Origin: Anaerococcus degeneri
GTDB lineage: Bacteria; Bacillota; Clostridia; Tissierellales; Peptoniphilaceae
Direction: 5' to 3'
Length of the DNA stretch: 64,000 nucleotides
Assembly: GCF_017874475.1 (NCBI RefSeq)
Contig: NZ_JAGGLO010000001.1
Coordinates: forward strand, 620,001-684,000
This document shows, piece after piece, positions 61,590 to 64,000 of this stretch. Both the position numbers and the translations under genes were made by a program. Each line of letters opens with the position of its first letter. Position 1 is the first letter of the stretch. The notes beneath the pieces are model-generated. The model saw only the letters and a list, made by a program, of their open reading frames with translations, was not told the origin of the DNA and searched no databases.

Positions 61590-62650
61590 TTTTTCATCCC
61601 TAAATTTTTTAAAGCTTGTAAATGGTTAAGATGTTCTTCACCAAATTTAACATTTTTAGGAAACCCTATTTCTTTCATTATTTCTCCCCATTTTTTCGAA
61701 ACTATTATTTCCTTTTGCGTTCTTGTAATATTATTTTTTCTTTGTTTAACATTTTCAATAAATTTTTCAATTTCTTTCCTTATGGCATTCGGAAAAACAT
61801 CATAAAGTATAGTTTCATATGTCAAGTTACTGTAATTTGCCAAGCTAAATTTTATTGGCTTATTTAAATAATTAACATCAATTTGTTTTGAATCTAACAC
61901 AATATTATCAGATATATTCATTCTATCCCTCCATATTACAGATCCAAAGGTATCTTCAAGATCTAATCTTCCACTTTTATAAAAAAAAGTAATTTTATGA
62001 AGAAGATGCATATGGTTATTCCCATCCACATCAGAAACCTCATTATGAATTTGTAAGTTTACATCCAATTGCCCATTTGACAAAACAACACGATTAAAAG
62101 GGTATCTTTTCTCTGTTAACGTTGGAATTATATTAAAACTTCTAAGAAGAGGTAATGCTTCGTTCAGAATACCTATCAAAGAATAAAGAAGTTGCGAAGA
62201 TGTCATGATATCTACATGTTCAAGAACATCTTTTTTATTTAAATATTTTGCAGCTTCAATAAATTTTTCAATAGTTTCCAATGAATTATATAAATTCCCT
62301 ACTATATAATATGAGTTGAATTCATGAGCCAACTTTAAGCAGTTCTCTATCTCTCTATAATGAATTGGATGTTCCTGTATCACATGAATTCCTTTTTTTA
62401 AGAGACTCTCTGACAATTCAGTTCCCTTACCTCCCAATACAGAAGATTTAATTATAACAAATGCAATATCTATATTTCCTGGAATAGAATCTACATCAAC
62501 ATATAGTGGAACATTATGTTCTTCTGCACACCTCTTAGAACGACTACTTCCAAAAGCTAATATACCTACCAATTCAATATTATTTATTTTTTTTATCGCA
62601 TTTATATAGGATTGACCAAAAGTTGTTCCACAAACTATCGCTTTCATCAT
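61586..62650 (-). CDS. Thiazolinyl imide reductase, copy 1
   Basis: A 354-residue oxidoreductase of the Irp3/PchG family. VCGTTFGQSYI is the nucleotide motif; LAFGSSRSKRCAEEHNVPLY, GGKGTELSESLL and GIHVIQEHP with the family His are intact. It reduces a thiazoline ring to thiazolidine in yersiniabactin/pyochelin-type assembly. The first two codons are both ATG, either of which could serve. It lies between two Cy-containing proteins, so its ring substrate is probably made by them. Confidence 0.92.
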   Translation of the reverse strand: MMKAIVCGTTFGQSYINAIKKINNIELVGILAFGSSRSKRCAEEHNVPLYVDVDSIPGNIDIAFVIIKSSVLGGKGTELSESLLKKGIHVIQEHPIHYREIENCLKLAHEFNSYYIVGNLYNSLETIEKFIEAAKYLNKKDVLEHVDIMTSSQLLYSLIGILNEALPLLRSFNIIPTLTEKRYPFNRVVLSNGQLDVNLQIHNEVSDVDGNNHMHLLHKITFFYKSGRLDLEDTFGSVIWRDRMNISDNIVLDSKQIDVNYLNKPIKFSLANYSNLTYETILYDVFPNAIRKEIEKFIENVKQRKNNITRTQKEIIVSKKWGEIMKEIGFPKNVKFGEEHLNHLQALKNLGMKK

Positions 62651-62672
62651 AATGTTCCTCTCTCCAAATACA

Positions 62673-64000
62673 TCATTTCAAAAAATCCATCAACTTTATT
62701 ACCAAATTTTCAATATATGGAGTTTCCATAAATTCTCCTAATTCTAAATGAAAACCATATCGTTCCATTAATGTATTAGATAGTTGTATCATATTTAAAG
62801 AATTCCCTCCTAGTTTAAAGAAGTTATCTTCTTTTTTTATTTCTTCAATTTTTAAAATTTCTTTCCAAATTTCTGATATAGAATAAAGTAACTCAGTGTT
62901 CAGTTTATCTTCTGTTTTCTTGTTTGATTTATGAATATCTTCATCAGGTTCATTATTTTGATAAACTGATAAGTCTTCTCTAATACATACATTATTTTCA
63001 GTATCTTTATTTTCCTTATAATTAATTTTAGTGGAAAACGTATTGGTATTATTTATTATAGTATCCAATAAGTTTCCATAAGACTCAAACATCCTATCTA
63101 GCAACTGTGCCGTAAATATTTCATCAATGGAATCCCAAATTATTTTTAATTTGCCGTCCATTTCCATAACTTGATGATCAAGCCAAACTTGTGGTGTTTG
63201 AGAAATATTATATACAAGTTCTCCTAGCCAAGTATCTTTCCTGCCTTCAGACAAACCTAATCCACTTGTAAATACTATAGGCATTAAAGAATATCTATTG
63301 TTAGAGTATTTATTCCTTAATTCTCTTCCAAATTCTACAGCACTATATGAATTGTGTTTTGTATCTTCTAATAATTGTTTTTGCAACATTTTGGATTTTT
63401 CTAGCAATGAATCGCTAGTACAATTTTTTACTTCAAGAAATGTTAGGTTAGTAAAATCTCCTATGATTTTATTTATATCCGGATGAATTTGTTCCTTGTT
63501 AAACTGTGTAATATTTAATACAAATTCATCATTTAATGAATATTTCCTAATTATTTCAGAAAATAATGTTATTAATAAAATTGTCAATGTTATGTTATTT
63601 TCTCTTGCGATTCCTTTTAATTTATTCAATCCATAAGAATCAATGATTTTTTCTCTTCTATTAAAAGTTTGTTCTTCTATATCACTTTCTAACTTTGCTA
63701 TTTCAAATTTAGGGGCTTCCAAAAATCCATTCAATCTATTCAGCCAATATTTTTTATCAACCTGATATTTAGATGTGTTTTTTACTTTTCTAATTTCTAA
63801 AACATAATCTCTAAATGAAACATCTGGTAATTCCTTATAAAAATTTTCATCATTATATCTTAATTTCAATTCATCTAGAATATAGAACATACTCCAACCG
63901 TCTAAAATAATATTATCTAAACTAATGTGGAGTCTGGATTTAATTTCATCTAAAATGCTAAGTTTGAAATTAAATATAGGCCATTTATCTATCTTTAATA
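62673..64000 (-). CDS. NRPS Cy-carrier protein (5' end outside window)
   Basis: At least 442 residues are visible; the N-terminus is off the right edge, since the frame stays open to base 64000. The Cy domain has the motif SLDNIILDGWS (D-x4-D-x2-S) and late motifs IGDFTNLTFLE and SQTPQVWLDHQ. A low-complexity linker follows, then a carrier domain with FFKLGGNSLNMIQL. An internal ATG at 63890 is not the start. The next module or an aryl/Cys adenylating enzyme probably lies beyond the window. It is the first visible gene of the peptide operon. Confidence 0.93.
   Translation of the reverse strand, partial: LKIDKWPIFNFKLSILDEIKSRLHISLDNIILDGWSMFYILDELKLRYNDENFYKELPDVSFRDYVLEIRKVKNTSKYQVDKKYWLNRLNGFLEAPKFEIAKLESDIEEQTFNRREKIIDSYGLNKLKGIARENNITLTILLITLFSEIIRKYSLNDEFVLNITQFNKEQIHPDINKIIGDFTNLTFLEVKNCTSDSLLEKSKMLQKQLLEDTKHNSYSAVEFGRELRNKYSNNRYSLMPIVFTSGLGLSEGRKDTWLGELVYNISQTPQVWLDHQVMEMDGKLKIIWDSIDEIFTAQLLDRMFESYGNLLDTIINNTNTFSTKINYKENKDTENNVCIREDLSVYQNNEPDEDIHKSNKKTEDKLNTELLYSISEIWKEILKIEEIKKEDNFFKLGGNSLNMIQLSNTLMERYGFHLELGEFMETPYIENLVIKLMDFLK

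Noticed and set aside
32485-64000. Complete integrative conjugative element
   Set aside because: Recombinases and an element-type sigma factor are present, but no relaxase, coupling protein or type IV secretion gene occurs in the window.
1-64000. tRNA or rRNA genes
   Set aside because: I saw no cloverleaf with a conserved GTTCGAATC-type T-arm and no rRNA-like conserved blocks.

Overview
The window is low-G+C Firmicute DNA (AT-rich, sigma-A-type promoters, strong AGGAGG ribosome-binding sites, tight operons). Gene content (thiamine-controlled TenA, EFR1 ferredoxin, NSS symporter, troABCDR-like metal operon, CPBP proteases) suggests a Gram-positive anaerobic coccus, probably Peptoniphilaceae such as Anaerococcus or Peptoniphilus. 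The genus is an inference; no rRNA or tRNA gene is visible.

1-14.9 kb is ordinary chromosome: a TPP-riboswitch-controlled tenA, a DUF523 protein, an NSS symporter, a structured intergenic repeat between duplicated terminators, a CoA-transferase, a DEAD-box helicase with an attenuator-like leader, redox proteins, small membrane proteins, a K+ channel, and a Mn/Fe-type ABC importer with its DtxR-family repressor. The importer promoter carries both a DtxR/MntR-like operator and a perfect 7-1-7 Fur-type box.

15-31.7 kb holds small envelope and regulatory genes. Two neighbouring hydrolase genes are broken by frameshifts or a stop. Others include a PadR/DUF2812 pair with a clear operator, a lipoprotein/J-like/HIRAN operon, recombinase-like remnants, and a Fur-boxed promoter in front of a membrane protein, a methyltransferase and an ATC-hydrolase-like gene.

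31.7-39.8 kb is a mobile-element zone: remnants of an ABC exporter and an ECF ATPase, a KilA-N gene, three consecutive large serine recombinases, a small ORF, a sigma-70-like factor, and a leader peptide with an attenuator and a second hairpin that hides the ribosome-binding site.

39.8-64 kb is the most interesting part. A TetR-controlled transport operon (two half ABC exporters, a complete ECF-type importer, a MATE exporter) lies beside a long nonribosomal peptide operon that runs off the right edge. That operon has three heterocyclization (Cy) domains, one Cys-type adenylation domain with an inserted methyltransferase, three carrier domains, two thiazolinyl imide reductases, a saccharopine-dehydrogenase-like oxidoreductase, a thioesterase and an extra alpha/beta hydrolase. 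Two proteins have unusual architecture: a degenerate imide-reductase-like domain fused to a methyltransferase, and a degenerate methyltransferase fused to a carrier domain. The set resembles the equibactin locus of Streptococcus equi ICESe2 and yersiniabactin/pyochelin logic. I infer a mobile thiazoline/thiazolidine metallophore system: the peptide genes build it, the ABC/MATE/ECF genes move it or its metal complex, and the TetR protein controls transport.
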